DNA from: Spironucleus salmonicida
Lineage: Eukaryota; Fornicata; Diplomonadida; Hexamitidae
Direction: 5' to 3'
Assembly (NCBI GenBank): GCA_000497125.2
Contig: CM035319.1
Location: forward strand, 1,356,001 to 1,420,000
DNA: 64,000 nucleotides
Position 1 is the first letter of the stretch; every line of letters starts with the position of its first letter. The notes under the pieces were generated by a model. That model searched no databases. It had not been told where the DNA came from and saw only the letters and a program-made list of their open reading frames with translations. Position numbers and translations under genes: made by a program. This document shows positions 1 to 12,319 of this stretch, piece by piece.

Positions 1-466
1 TATTAATATTTAAACACAAAAATAAAAAGATATAGAAGGTTGCTTTTTTGATGATAATAATACAATTACAAAAGCTATGCTAGATTATCAATATTAGTAA
101 AAACCAACAATCAGATACAATTGGTAATCATATGAATTAGATAGTTAAGAATTATAAAAGTAAAATGTTTCAAAAGTAAATAAATTATTTTTAAACTATA
201 AAGTAGCAAAGTCTTTATATCACCCTAATAGTTTTATTACATAAGCGTAATCTAAAAATATATCATTTATTAACTAGATTGTTCCTTTTTCACGCAATTA
301 AGCAAGTAAACGCGAAGTAGATATTGGTAATGATAAATCTTCTATTTTTAATTAGCAGATTCGGGGAGCTACTATTCCTCCAACTAGATTTATTAATTCA
401 ATAGTTAATGAAAAGGACCACATAACTCTAATACGAAAATGGAAGGATAAAGACTCATTCATTTGA
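1..466 (+). CDS. Hypothetical protein, C-terminal part (cut by window edge)
   Basis: Reading frame 2 is open from the window edge to TGA at 464-466 when TAA/TAG are read as Gln. About 154 residues are visible, ending in a basic-aromatic stretch (IRKWKDKD). No domain is recognised. The 3' end lies 4 bp from the stop of the convergent minus-strand gene. The true start is outside the window. Function unknown. Confidence 0.7.
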
Positions 467-470
467 AAAT

Positions 471-1358
471 TCACTTTAAATTAATATTCGGTGTTATAAA
501 TTTAAATTCAGGCATAACATCATAAATTGACGATTATAAAGTTATTGATCGTTTTGCAGAAGGTATAAATATTTTACCAATCGAACTATCAATAATTTTC
601 CAATTTCTGATGATTTTTTGCTAAAAGGGTGTTGGATTAAAACAAGTTTGGATGGTTGCTGAAATTTAATTATATGCATTTATATGTTATATCATTTTAT
701 CTATTAATACTTGTTTATTAGTTCCGAATTCAGCATTTAGTATTATTTTATATTCCATTGGTTTTATAAAATTTTTCTAGATATTATCAATATAAGTTTA
801 TGAATTTTATAATATCGAATTAGATAATTATGATGGTTTAATGATTTATGTCTTAATATCGATTTCTTCAAGATAAAGCTAGTATGATTATGCCAAATTA
901 TCTAAATTCGTACATTTACATTCATAGATTTCATCATCTTTAATAATGCTTTCGGGAGTTGCAGCAATCGAACGTTTTTTTCGTGGTTAATATTTTTAAA
1001 ACTACTAACAGCTATCAGTGTTAAAATCTATAATATCTAGATCTTTTATAAGCGAATCTTAAACTACTGTAGTAATACTATTATCGCTATCTAATTTAAC
1101 AAAATCTGTTAAAGAAATAGCACGTTCACTTTTAACTAGCCATTCAACAGTATCTCCATCTGATTCTGATTCAAAATATGACTTACATGCATCTAAATTT
1201 CCAGCAATATTTCTGGTACGAAGTTTATTACCTTATGTTAAAGGTCGACTCTTAGTAATTTAATTTGAACTTAATGTTTAATGCCTTTTTATATTATTAG
1301 GCAATTTATTAATAAAAGCTGACTATGGTTTTATTTTATTCGTCTGAATATGTTACAT
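471..1358 (-). CDS. Hypothetical protein, 295 aa
   Basis: ATG at 1358-1356 and TGA at 473-471, with many internal TAA/TAG codons read as Gln. The N-terminal third is basic and Ser/Asn/Gln-rich. The middle has an acidic ESESDGD patch and a short PRKKR basic patch (possible nuclear signal). The C-terminal half alternates hydrophobic and polar segments like a folded domain, but no family is recognised. It diverges from the next plus-strand gene across a 318-bp AT-rich gap. Confidence 0.7.
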
Positions 1359-1676
1359 TTATCTTAAGAATAAATTTACATATATTTTAATATAATCATA
1401 AAAATAAACTATTTCTTTTTAAAAATTTTTATGCCAAAATAAATTTTATAGTCTGGTTATAATTAGATTATTTATGATTATAGTGACTTTATTGTTATTA
1501 TTGGTTAATGTATTTGTTAGTACAAGATATCTATATATTTCAAAAACATTTAATATGAAACCTATGGTATTTTATATATAATTATAAACATATACATGTT
1601 GCAATTAAACTAGAAGGAACTTGTTAACATTTGGTATCGCTATTATAATATTACTAATTATTGTATTCTAAAAAGA
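1359..1676. other. AT-rich divergent intergenic region
   Basis: 318 bp between divergent starts. The plus frame stays open back to an ATG at 1431, but the extra N-terminal peptide is Ile/Tyr/Asn-rich and looks like translated spacer, so the later start at 1677 was preferred. No RNA gene was recognised. It should hold both promoters. Confidence 0.5.
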
Positions 1677-2285
1677 ATGAGTGAATTGCCACAGTTAACA
1701 AATTAAAAAATGGTATAACTTTTCAATTCTAGATACGATTAAATAAAAAAATAAGAATAAAAAAGAGAATAAGTAACACTTTATTAAGGAAAAATAGTAA
1801 ACCCAATTTTTCATTCAGTTGAAGTAAAGAATGGCGTGAAACGATCTGTCTCCGCGAGATTTTTAGACGATTTAGATGATTTTTTAGTCAAATAGTAAAT
1901 GCTAGATATAGAAGATAAATCAGCCCCTCAAAAAAGATTATTAATATCCCGAGATAAATATAAAACTGGAACGAGTTTAGACGAATAAATTGAATAGATG
2001 CGTTAATCACATGTTGTTGAGTTTGTTCGAAAAGGAGATGGGTTTAACCATAATACTGAACAAATCAAATAAATGTAACTATCAAAGAAAAAACGATAAT
2101 TATAAGTTAAATATTTAGATTTATCTATTACTGGAAACCAAAAATAGACTATTTCAAGTACAAACTATTTAGAAACATCATAGAAATGGTCAAAATCATC
2201 ATCATTAAATATACGATCTAGTATGACCAATTTACATCCAACTCCAAAGCCAACTGGTTAAAGTTCAAGTGATTTTAGACTTTGA
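1677..2285 (+). CDS. Hypothetical basic protein, 202 aa
   Basis: ATG 1677, TGA 2283-2285. Lys/Gln/Ser-rich with a KKKRQ basic cluster in the second half and a Ser/Pro-rich C-terminus, so it is probably largely disordered. An upstream in-frame ATG at 1431 would add 82 poorly protein-like residues. No known domain. The next gene (kinesin) starts 85 bp downstream on the same strand; a cytoskeletal link is only suggested by this closeness. Confidence 0.6.
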
Positions 2286-2370
2286 CAACATGTTAATACT
2301 TATTTTTAATATCTAAGTTTATATTTTTTATTATTCTTATATCTTATTTGTCTAAATATAAATCTCAAAA

Positions 2371-4116
2371 ATGTCTGATAATTTTTAAGTACTATTACGA
2401 GTAAGACCTATGATCTAGAGGGAATAAAATAATAATGATGCAATATGTATATCTATTAATGATACATAAATTTCACTTAAAGAGACAACCGGTAACTAAC
2501 TTTTCGATGAGTTTTCTTAGCTTTATTAGTTCAATTTTGATAAAATCTTTGATTCAACTTCAGAAAATGAGGATATATTTGATTAGGTTTAACCTCTTTT
2601 GACATCTTTTTTAGAAGGATATAATGCTACAATTATGTGCTATGGGCTTACGTCGTCTGGTAAAACTTATACTATGCTTGGTATACTTCCTCAGTGCATT
2701 TCTTATATACTTAATAATACAGATTCTGTGATCACTGTTTCATATGTCTAAATTTATAATGAGTAGCTTTAAGATCTTTTAGATGATCCATAAAAGGGAT
2801 TGAAAATACGAGAAACTCCAAAAAATGAAATTTATGTTGAAAATCTTTCTTAATACTTGGTTAAAACGCTTGAAGATGTGATCTAGCTTCTTGAAATTGG
2901 ACTTTAAAATAGGAAAACTGCAGCCACTGTTTTTAACGAGATATCATCGCGTTCGCATACAATTTTGACTATAAATTTAGAAGGAAAAGAAACTAAGTCA
3001 AAGATATAATTCGTTGATTTAGCAGGAAGCGAGAAAATCGTAAATTAAGATTAAAAATAATAAAGAGAAACATCAAATATTAACAAGTCATTAAATGCTC
3101 TTGGTAATGTCATTTTTGCACTTACAGAAAGTAAAAATTAACATGTACCGTATAGAGATTCTATTCTGACTAGAATATTATAAGATTCTATTGGTTCTAA
3201 TTGTTTGTCGTAATTAATTGTTTGCTTATCACCTGCATCTTCATGCTTTTATGAAACATTAAATAGTATTAGATTTGCTGAAAGAGCGAAAAAGATTAAG
3301 TAAAAAGCATAAAAGAATGTGATAGTTGATGATGAAGGTATAATTGGCAAATTAGAAAAGTAAATTTGCTAGCTAAAATAAGACCTCGAAATTTTATAGA
3401 GAAATTAAAGTAGCGATGTTAATAACATAATGCATAAAAATTAATTGTAATTTGATATTAATAATATTGAATATAAGTTAAAGAATGGGGGTAATTTGAC
3501 TTAAGAGAATATCATCGATGACATTAAACTGAAAGTTAATTAAAAATAAGCTTCAGTTGGTAGTGTTGCAAAATTTTAAAAAGTATTAGAGAGACAAACT
3601 GAGACATTAGTGCATCTTAGCAGTAGAATTTAAGATAGAAATTAATAAATATCTGGTCTTTAGATTGAAATATCAGCATTAGACCACTTAGAAAGATAAC
3701 TGGAGCACTAATTATGCGTATTAACTATGGCTGGTCAGTTTGTGTAAGGAGTTAATTTATAATAAAATATACCAGAAATCGAAGCAGGACTCAATGTTTA
3801 AGCTAGGTAGATTGCTGTATTTGAAAAAGAAATTCAGCTTGAAAATTAATACATATAAGAAATAGATAAATTGTTAAAAAATCCAACCTAAGTAAAAGAA
3901 ATTATACAACAAGAGGTGAAATCTGAAGATAATGGCATGTAACTAATTAAAAAATACTATAATGAATAAAAGGCATTAATTATTTTAATTAAAAATAAAT
4001 TTGCTGTTATGTTATCTAAAGTAGCTAATGGAGAATAATAATCATAGTAGCCGTTAATTTAATTATGTAAAAGTACCATATAAGCATTAGAAGGTACAAA
4101 AAATGATTATTAATGA
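2371..4116 (+). CDS. Kinesin with N-terminal motor, 581 aa
   Basis: Microtubule motor. The motor domain covers about residues 4-310: P-loop GLTSSGKT at 92-99, switch I NEISSRSH at 189-196, switch II DLAGSE at 216-221, then [10 protein letters not shown] at 236-245 and the microtubule-binding [13 protein letters not shown] segment at 258-270. The rest, about 310-581, is Gln/Lys/Glu-rich helix and probably coiled coil. The motor is intact and should hydrolyse ATP. The subfamily is unclear because the neck and tail are not diagnostic. Much of the Gln content uses TAA/TAG. The first ATG of the frame is used and fits the usual short N-terminus (QVLLRVRPM) of plus-end kinesins. Confidence 0.95.
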
Positions 4117-4180
4117 TTTTAATGCCTTTCATACCTATATAATATTAAATATACTAGAATTGTTAAAATAATAATTCAAA

Positions 4181-4921
4181 ATGACGTCAATGATAAGAAT
4201 CAAATCTGAACTTAAGAATTTAATACTTAAACCAGAACCTTTCTTTAAAGTTTATTTTGACCCTTAAAATTTATATAATATACATTTCTCTGTTCTTGGC
4301 CCCATACAAACAGCATTTACCAAAGGAATTTATCATGGAGTTATATTTCTTCCTCGAGACTATCCATTCTCTGCTCCTGACATACAGTTTTATAATAATA
4401 ATGGTCGTTTTGAAGTAAAGAAGAATATTTGCACAAATTTTACTTCATTTCACTAAGAATTATGGTCTGCTACTTGGGGTATACGGCAGGTAATCATAGG
4501 TCTACGTTCTATGTTCGATGAAGAGACTCCTGGTGCTATTGGTTCAATAACAATATCTGAAGAGTAGAGAAAAATTTTTGCTGAGTAGTCAATAGATTAC
4601 ATTTGTGAGTGTTGTGGTAGTATCCATAAAGATTTAGAATTGAATGACATACAAAATGTACCTTAATACATTAAATAAAGTGAACAGCGGAAGCCTTTAT
4701 CCGATTAGTAAGAGTCTACATCTAATACTTCATAGTTTATTATTGAGAGATCAGATAGTATTCAGGAATACCTAGACGATAAATAAGAGGAACAAGAACT
4801 TCACCAAATTTTAGATGTTTCTTAAACGTTTGAAGTTGATGTAAATTTATAAAAGCCAAATAAGGCAGAAAAACTGTAAATAGCATAAGCCTTATATAAT
4901 TATATTTATTATAGAAAGTGA
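4181..4921 (+). CDS. UBC6/UBE2J-like ubiquitin-conjugating enzyme, 246 aa
   Basis: E2 enzyme that carries ubiquitin as a thioester and works with E3 ligases. The UBC fold covers about residues 5-115. The stretch GRFEVKKNICTNFTSFH with ELWSATWGIR matches the UBE2J/Ubc6 type, which has no HPN motif, and puts the active-site cysteine at C84. Ubc6/UBE2J proteins act in ER-associated degradation through a C-terminal membrane anchor. Here the C-terminus (ALYNYIYYRK) shows no clear membrane segment, so ER attachment is uncertain. A small CECCG cluster follows the UBC domain. The convergent minus-strand gene stops 29 bp away. Confidence 0.88.
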
Positions 4922-4950
4922 TGTGATAACGTATTAAATAAATATATCAA

Positions 4951-6636
4951 TCACTCCAAAATAAACTTACTTAATATAATACCAAAATCTTTTTAGTCCA
5001 GTCTTTCTGAAAATTGCATAATCTTTTCTGAAACATCACTACTTTTATTTAAGCTTATAAGTGATTTTGCAATGATTTATTCAGAAAGCTATGCAAATAA
5101 TGCTATGCAATTTTCTAAGGACTTGTCTAAATAAGATTATCCATAACCACCCTTTCCTCGCAGCAAGCTGTGACATTAAGGAATAACAAACTTAAAATGA
5201 ATAATTGTTTGAAATACAAACTCAACGAACCTTTCAGTTTCATCAACCGCATGCACAATAATTCTTTATACTAATAAGTTTTATAGGAAATTTTATATTA
5301 TTTCTAAAAATAATTCTGGTTATTTTTAAATTATTTCACTTATTTCTTAACAATTTTATAAGCAAAAACTCTGATACTAGTCAATTTATATATTAAAATT
5401 ATTATCAAATATAGTATTGAAACACATCAAGTATTACGGTAATTATATTTATTCCGAGAAAATATAAGCAGTTCTGTGATATTTACCATTTTGGATATAT
5501 ATTTATAGATCGAATAATAAGGTTTAAATTCCTTTTAAAACAATTTTAAATTCATCATCATTGATACCTATAAAGTAACCTTGCATCCTCAAGAAGTTTT
5601 GATTTTTAAATAATAGTTCTTAACAATTGATTAATACTTAATAGTTATATTAAAAAAGACTATCAATTCTAGATTATTCTGTTAGCTTATCTAACATAAT
5701 GCTAATTTATTATCGTATTAAATTAAAATTAGCTAATATTGTTTAAATTTTAACGACGTGAAATTTTTATGTAATCTGAAATTTATTAGCAATTTAAGTT
5801 ATTTCTTAAATATTTTCAACAATATATGTAAATTTCTTAAAACATTTTATAAGATAGGATGATGCGGAAGATGGATCTATATAAAAATCAATTTTATCAA
5901 GATTAATTTTTAACAAATCAAAAATTTCGTCAATAAAGTTAAGATTAAAAGCTATTAAAATCATTTGCTGCTATATTGTAAAAGTTTAATCTTAATAAAT
6001 TTCTGCTTAATTTAACTGATTTAAAAGAATTATGTGTTAGTCTAAAAATTTATATTGTTAATTATATTATATAAAAATCGTTTCTACCGTTTCTTCCTTT
6101 ACACTAAAATCAATCTCTTCTGTGATAATTTTCTTAATAATTAATCTATTATCTTTAAATATTCGTAATAATGTGTTTTAAGTTTAGAAATTTAGTTAAG
6201 ATGTAATAGCTATATTATAAATAACATGAAGAAAAGCAGTAGCAGACATATATTTCTTCTCTTTTACTAGGTTATTAAAGAAATATTACAGCTAAATTTC
6301 ATTTTCAATATCCTCTAGATCTTACTATTAAACTTAACCAGTAGTATGTTAATCTTATAAATTTATATTAACATTTAGGGCATTTAAGCGTTTATAATCT
6401 TATTCAAAATTAACATAACTCTTTTAAATCTAAAATGCAATGTTTGATGCCTTAACATATTATTCTTGTATGTAAAGTTGTGAGGATTTCTTTAGTTATT
6501 TTTAAGAAACATCGTTTTTTTCTTATGAATTGGTTAAATATTAAAGCAAAGTATTTATAGATATTCCATCTTTCTTTAAGTTTTCTGTTATAAACTAAGC
6601 AACATTTAAATCTTCCTTTTCTAGTTAATTAAACAT
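4951..6636 (-). CDS. Hypothetical all-helical protein, 561 aa
   Basis: Frame open from 6705 to TGA 4953-4951. I chose ATG 6636-6634 over ATG 6705-6703 because the latter abuts the ATG of the divergent gene at 6706 and would leave no promoter. The protein is rich in amphipathic helices with Leu/Ile/Phe and Gln, like a helical-repeat or tethering-complex subunit. No signature motif is recognised. Near the C-terminus there is a short glycine patch (RGKGGYG). Function unknown. Confidence 0.72.
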
Positions 6637-6705
6637 TTCCTAAAACAAGTAATTTTATTATTATATATTGAATTTAATAATATTAAAAGCTCTTACTTTC
6701 CACAT

Positions 6706-8649
6706 ATGTAGTTAGACTGCAAACTTATTGATTTTTCATCGTTTCCTGTATAAGGTAAACTTAGCATCGATATAGATAATATAATTTTTAGACCAAATAT
6801 TAATGATAATTAAGCCGCTGAAGTAAGCTTACATCGCTCTGATTTACGAGCAATTACGGTTGCAGATATTGGTTTTAGATCAGAAAAAGGCCCATATATT
6901 GAATACACTTTTTATATGAAAGATGTTTAACAGCTTTATTCATTTTGTGAGATATTAAAATCATAACAAGATTAGATTACTTAATATATTAATGAACATT
7001 ATCTTATTACTCCATAGGAGAGAGATATTGATGTTGCTGGATGGAATTGGGGTACTGTTAAAGTAAGTTAACATTCCCTGACATTGTAACCTGTTTTAGA
7101 AGAAGATGAAGAGGATATTGATTCGTTCAATGAAGAGAAAAATGAGCCATCATAAACAACTAATACGAAAATAGAAGATGATATTGATGATATTGAAGAT
7201 ATTGAAGTATTTCATGTGCCAATTAGCCAGATTGCCGAATTTTAGAGGCTTGATAAAAGAGACTTGATGGTTGAATTAATTCCTTCAAATGTGTAATAAG
7301 CAGTTTATGTAAAGTCACTTACGTTTTTACTAAAAGATGAATTTACTCGGAATAATATTTACAACCAACTATCATAATTCTCAGTGAATACTACTTCCTC
7401 TCGTATTCTTTTTCTTGAAGGAATATAAATCACTCAGCCAGCTGGTAAATATCTAATTGAATTTTAATCAAACTAATTTAAGCTTTTGTCTAGTAAAGAA
7501 TTTTTGAGAACTTCACGTGATGTAACTCGTCTTTATTTGCTAGAAAAACCTTCTAAAGACTATTAAAAACAGTTCTTTTTAATTATTTAATTGTCTTCTG
7601 GAAAAAGAATCGACGGCCATGATTTTTTGGCATTAGAAGTTTCTGATCGGAGAGAATCAAGAGAAGTTCATTTGGGTGAATTATAAGATAAGCTCGTTCC
7701 ACATTTATAAATTCCAGGTTTTTCAACATTCTTAAATGCACCATCATCAATGTATGGAGTGGATTCATTGTTAGAGGAGGCCGGAAGTGCTAGAAGGGCG
7801 AATGCAGTATAACTAAGAAGGGTACCTTAATTCATTATTGCTCTTAAAATGTTTTAATTTATTTGTGATCGTGCAACTACAATTTTTTCAGACTAAGCAA
7901 AAACTTCATTTTATTTATAGTAAAATATTTCAACAAACGATTGTTTATCCTTAGAAGATGAAAATAATGAACTTACATGTGCTGTTACATGCCGTTATAA
8001 ATAAAAATCATAGCGTGATATGTATGCGTATTTCCTTTCTAAAGCAATCATGTTATTGCCATAGGATATTCAACTTATAAATTATAATGAAATCCTTACT
8101 ATAACAATTGAAGCAGATACAAAAAATTCTCATGGCAATACGAAATTTGCTCGCATGATTTTTAAAATTAGAGGCGGCTCTGAGAGTATTGAGTTAAGTA
8201 AAGTTGAGACCGAAAAGGTAGAAATTATTATTAGTTTTATAAGAAGAAAGAATATTGCTAATCTGAAAATATATAATTAGTACAGAGAGGATGGTGGTAG
8301 AGTTGTAGGATAAAAAGAGCTCGATAATGATTAAGATGATGAAGAGGATAGTGATTTTAATGAAACAAAGAGCGATGATTCTGCTGCACATTATGAATAT
8401 AGTAGTGAGGGTGGTGATAGTGGTGACGAAGATAATTAAAAAACAGTTAAAGAAGTTGGTTAAGTTAAATAGAAACCAGAAAAGAAAGTTAGTAAAGATG
8501 CATTTATGTTGTAAATTGATGAAATCGATAATGTTAAGCCTGAAGATGCACTGGAAGACATAGGTAGACCTATGGAATGGGCAGGTAAAATTAATACTAA
8601 TCAAAATGATGGAAGCGACTATGGTTCTGCTGAAGAACCTAGTGATTGA
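6706..8649 (+). CDS. POB3: FACT subunit Pob3/SSRP1, 647 aa
   Basis: Histone chaperone subunit that pairs with Spt16 to loosen and rebuild nucleosomes. The N-terminal domain shows GKLSIDIDNIIFRP and then GWNWGTVKV at 112-120, a hallmark of SSRP1/Pob3. A middle double-PH region follows (RILFLEGIQITQPAGKY). The C-terminal 150 residues are strongly acidic (DNDQDDEEDSD). There is no HMG box, so it resembles yeast Pob3 rather than animal SSRP1. An acidic insert lies after the N-terminal domain. Its stop codon directly abuts the stop of the opposing gene in the palindrome TGATCA. Confidence 0.93.
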
Positions 8650-10698
8650 TCACATCCACTTTATCCTCTCAGCTTTTCTACGAACATCATACTACTTCTA
8701 CTATTATTGAGTTTATATTATATCCTAATTTTTAAGTTAAGATAATGAACGTATATTTTAAAGATTGTTTATAGTTTAGCATAAATTTTAGTCTAAAAAT
8801 TTATTTTAAGAAATTTCGTATATCTATGATTAAGATATCACTTGCTTATTAGAATTATCAGAGTTTTTAGAAGTTAATCTAGTAGATAAAATATTGATAA
8901 GATCATTAGCTGAAGTAATGTTTAAAATATAATTCTAAACTTCATTTACACCTTAAAGATTCCTTGGAATTTTATAACCTAATTTTTACTCTAAAAATAT
9001 TAACTATTAATTTGAATAAGTTTAATTTAAATTATTATTAACTGTATTTTATTTTATCGGAGATTAATTTCTTTTAGGGAAAATCTACTCTAGCTCTTCT
9101 AAAAGTAGCGATGCAGAGTTGGTTTCATCAAGTTATTATACTACCATCGACCCACCCCTTTGTGGTTACATTTATAAATAATAACCCTCCAAATCATCTA
9201 AATTTCGCTGCACTGTCGATTCATAAATTTCTACCTGTTTAAACTCTAATTATTAAGGATTTTGTCTATTAAATTCTTTATTTGGTGGAAATAGTTATGG
9301 AGTCAATTTATTCTCTAATCTATGAATATTTTAATAAAAATATGAATAAAAAACCTGATATCCTTTGAATTTATCATAAAACCCAGACATATCATCCAAA
9401 ATTACTTTTTAATGAACGAAATCTTGTTTTATTGGCCCAATAAGATTATTAATTTCTGTATTAACCTGATAAAGTTGTTACGATTCATCTATTTACTTAA
9501 TTTTACATACTGATTAGTAAAAATAAAAATCTGTTGCTAAAAAACTACTAATATTTATTAAATTAGGATCGTATTAAGTGAGATTTTCAACTTCTACCAA
9601 TAAATTATTACTATTGATTTATACCGTAATTGAATCCTACATTTATTAAAGAGAAAAAATTGATGCCTTAACCTACAAAATAGAAAAAACTAATTCAAAT
9701 TTATTATTTTATCTGATAAGCTGTTGGTTATTATATAATTTTTGCTTGACAGCTTATTATTAAAAAATAAAAATTAATTAATTTTTATCAAAACATTATA
9801 CTGCAGTTTCAACTAGTATAAACTTAGACAGTTTCTATAGATAATTTTTAACAATTTTTATATCATTTCCATCTAAATAACGCTAAATATCTAACTAATT
9901 TTCTTTAATAAATTATAACAATTCTAAAAAATCATCTAAGGTATCATCTCTTACTTTATTGTATAAACTACAAAATAGAGAAATCTCTTTAGCTATAGAA
10001 ATATTTTCTAGACTATAGTTAGCAAAATACACATTATTAGTTATGTCAGTTATACATACTTCTACTTCAAATATAAGAACTGAAAAAACATTAATTTTAC
10101 CAAAAATCTAGAGAAATTTACTACTAGAGTCTATAAAAACAGGGTTAATAATATGAAATTGGTTATTAACTTACTCCAAAATCTAAAATGAGGTATAATT
10201 ATGGTTCTTTATTCGAAGCTCAAATGATGTAAAAATACTTTAACTATGTTAGGTAAAATTTTAAATTGCAAAATATGATAGTTTTTATGTTAATGTAAAA
10301 TTATCATTACAGGTAAAACTATAATTGATTAAAATACCGTTAATTTAGGTATTTTAAATAAGTTTTTTAACGATAATTTGTGATGGGGTAACAATTCGTA
10401 TATATAAAGTGTAAAGCTATTAAAAATTAAGAAAATTAGGCGTAATAAATTAATGTGATAGTTCATCATTTGGTATTGTTTCTAAATTTGATTCATATAA
10501 TATATTTTTTTATTAATAAATGGAAGATGCTATTAACTAAAATTATAACTATCCATCAGGTAGGTTAGAGAAAGATAGTTCAATCATTTTAAAATTATTA
10601 TTAAAAATATGATATATTATTTAAATTACTTAAATTTAATTATAAAGATCATTTACAATATTGAATATATTCAACCTTTAATAATGAAAAAACACCAT
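8650..10698 (-). CDS. Large hypothetical protein, 682 aa (5' end uncertain)
   Basis: Uninterrupted frame from ATG 10698-10696 to TGA 8652-8650. The sequence is rich in Asn/Ile/Gln with long helical and beta-like stretches and no known domain. An in-frame TGA lies at 10737-10735. Upstream, between 10671 and 11364, three further minus-strand frames each carry protein-like sequence in turn, so the gene may once have extended to 11364 and been broken by frameshifts. The start given is only the first ATG of the intact part. Confidence 0.6.
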
Positions 10699-10969
10699 AC
10701 AAGTTTCACTTAGAATGATTTTTAAGTATTATCCTCAGTTATAGTGAAACCATAGGTAGAAGTCATAAAAGTGGCACAATTCTCATAGAATACCCTTTAA
10801 ATTAAATCGTTTTCACCTTTAAGAACCATATTAAATTAAAGAAATTAATACCTTTTTAAAGTATCAAACTAAAATTGCTATAAAATGTAACGTCATAACA
10901 ATTAATCCTTAATTAAGCTATAGGCTGGTACATTTCGGTAAGCGATATATATGGATTGAAATAGTTCAT
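10671..10969 (-). pseudogene. Frame-shifting remnant upstream of the 682-aa ORF
   Basis: Two overlapping minus-strand frames carry plausible protein in sequence. One runs 10969-10763 (begins MNYFNPYISL) and the other 10852-10671 (contains TLKRYQFLQF and FYENCATF). Neither continues into the frame of the 682-aa ORF. The simplest reading is a coding region broken by small indels, either real decay or assembly error in homopolymers such as the six T run near 10694. It could also be ordinary spacer with chance open frames. Confidence 0.35.
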
Positions 10970-11364
10970 TTTCTCACTGAAATCTTGCTATTCTAATATT
11001 TTTCAGCTAAAGATTAGTTATGCCTTTACTCGATTTATATATAATATTAATGGAATGGTCTATTTTAATTACACTTGACATATTAACGTTATAATGACTG
11101 TCCAGTAATTACTACTTGATCAAAATCTGATGTACTTAAACTTTTCAAAGAACTATTGTCAAATAATATTGATTATTAAAGTCTAGAAAGCCTGGATTAC
11201 TAAAATGATGATTATCTGCTCTACTCATTATGAATTTAATATATAGATTTTTAAAGCAAAATTATATAATCTTTATCTAATATTACTTAAGGTAGTTGAA
11301 CAAATAGTTGTAAATCAGAAACTTTTAATAGGCAAAGTTGATTCATACTAGTAAAATGTTTCAT
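10966..11364 (-). CDS. Small hypothetical ORF, 132 aa, or broken N-terminus
   Basis: ATG 11364-11362 to TGA 10968-10966. Ser/Gln-rich with a hydrophobic start (QLCLLKVSDLQLFVQL). Its stop overlaps the next frame's ATG as ATGA. It is either an independent small gene or the first exon-like piece of the broken gene that continues at 8650-10698. It starts about 100 bp from the divergent WD40 gene, where a promoter would be expected, which favours a real transcript start here. Confidence 0.45.
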
Positions 11365-11466
11365 TTTTATAATATATCATTAATCAAGTATATAATCTAT
11401 TAATATCAAAATAATAGCTTATTATTGTATATAATATAATAATCTTTTCAACCTCCACTTTTCGAA

Positions 11467-12318
11467 ATGAAACCAAAGCATTTATTTACATTATAAGCAC
11501 ATAAAGGAGCTATTACATTAGTAAAAATAAATAAAAATATTATTTATGCATCTTCTACAGATGGTTCAATTTCACTCACTGATATTAAAGAGAAAGAATT
11601 TAAGTAAAGAATTTCTACTTAATCTCCTATTAATTCATTTATACTAGATCCGTTTATTGTAGCCACTGATAACTCTTTGTTATTATATGATTTAAATTTT
11701 AACGTACAGGCGTCTATAGTCTCAAAATCATCATTCACATCATTAGCATTTCTTCAACCTTACTTTGCATTAGCAGGTTGCGATGATGGATCTGCGAGGT
11801 TAGTTGACTCTAGAAGTTTAATTGAACTAGCTATTTTAAGAGGTCACTCTGCTCCAGTTTTATCTGTAGCTGCTTCCAATACTCATTTTTTTACAGGAGG
11901 CCATGATGCAAAAATAATTAAATGGGACTAATTTGGTACTGCTATTTAAACCATGTAAGTAAAATCACCTGTCTCAGGGCTTGTCATCAGTAAAAATAAT
12001 TAATTTTTACTAGCAAGCACAGTTGGAGGAGGTATTTGGTTAATAAACATTTAATAATCTTTTTAGCTAGTGAAAAAATGGGGAGCAGGCGGTGATAAAT
12101 ATTTATAAAACTCTTTATTTTTTACCATAAATAACAGTCAAAAAGTAATATGTGGATCTAATAATAAAGTCTAATTTATTGATGTTAAGTATGGTACAAT
12201 TTAAGAGTTTGAGGATTTAGATGTAGAAAACTAGGCTATTTTTTCATGCGACTGTAATGGAACTCATTTGGTTATTGGAGGAGAATCTTGTCGACTAGGT
12301 GTGTATGAATTTGAGTGA
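11467..12318 (+). CDS. WD40-repeat protein, 283 aa
   Basis: Beta-propeller with about six to seven weak WD repeats. It starts HLFTLQAHKGAIT and has GCDDGSARLVD, LRGHSAPVLSVAAS and GGHDAKIIKWD. Several repeats keep the GH...D...W/D pattern. The size fits a single propeller with no extra domains, so it is probably a scaffold. A mitotic checkpoint Bub3-like or similar small WD40 protein is possible, but no family-specific motif settles it. The convergent gene stops 2 bp beyond. Confidence 0.82.
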
Positions 12319-12319
12319 T

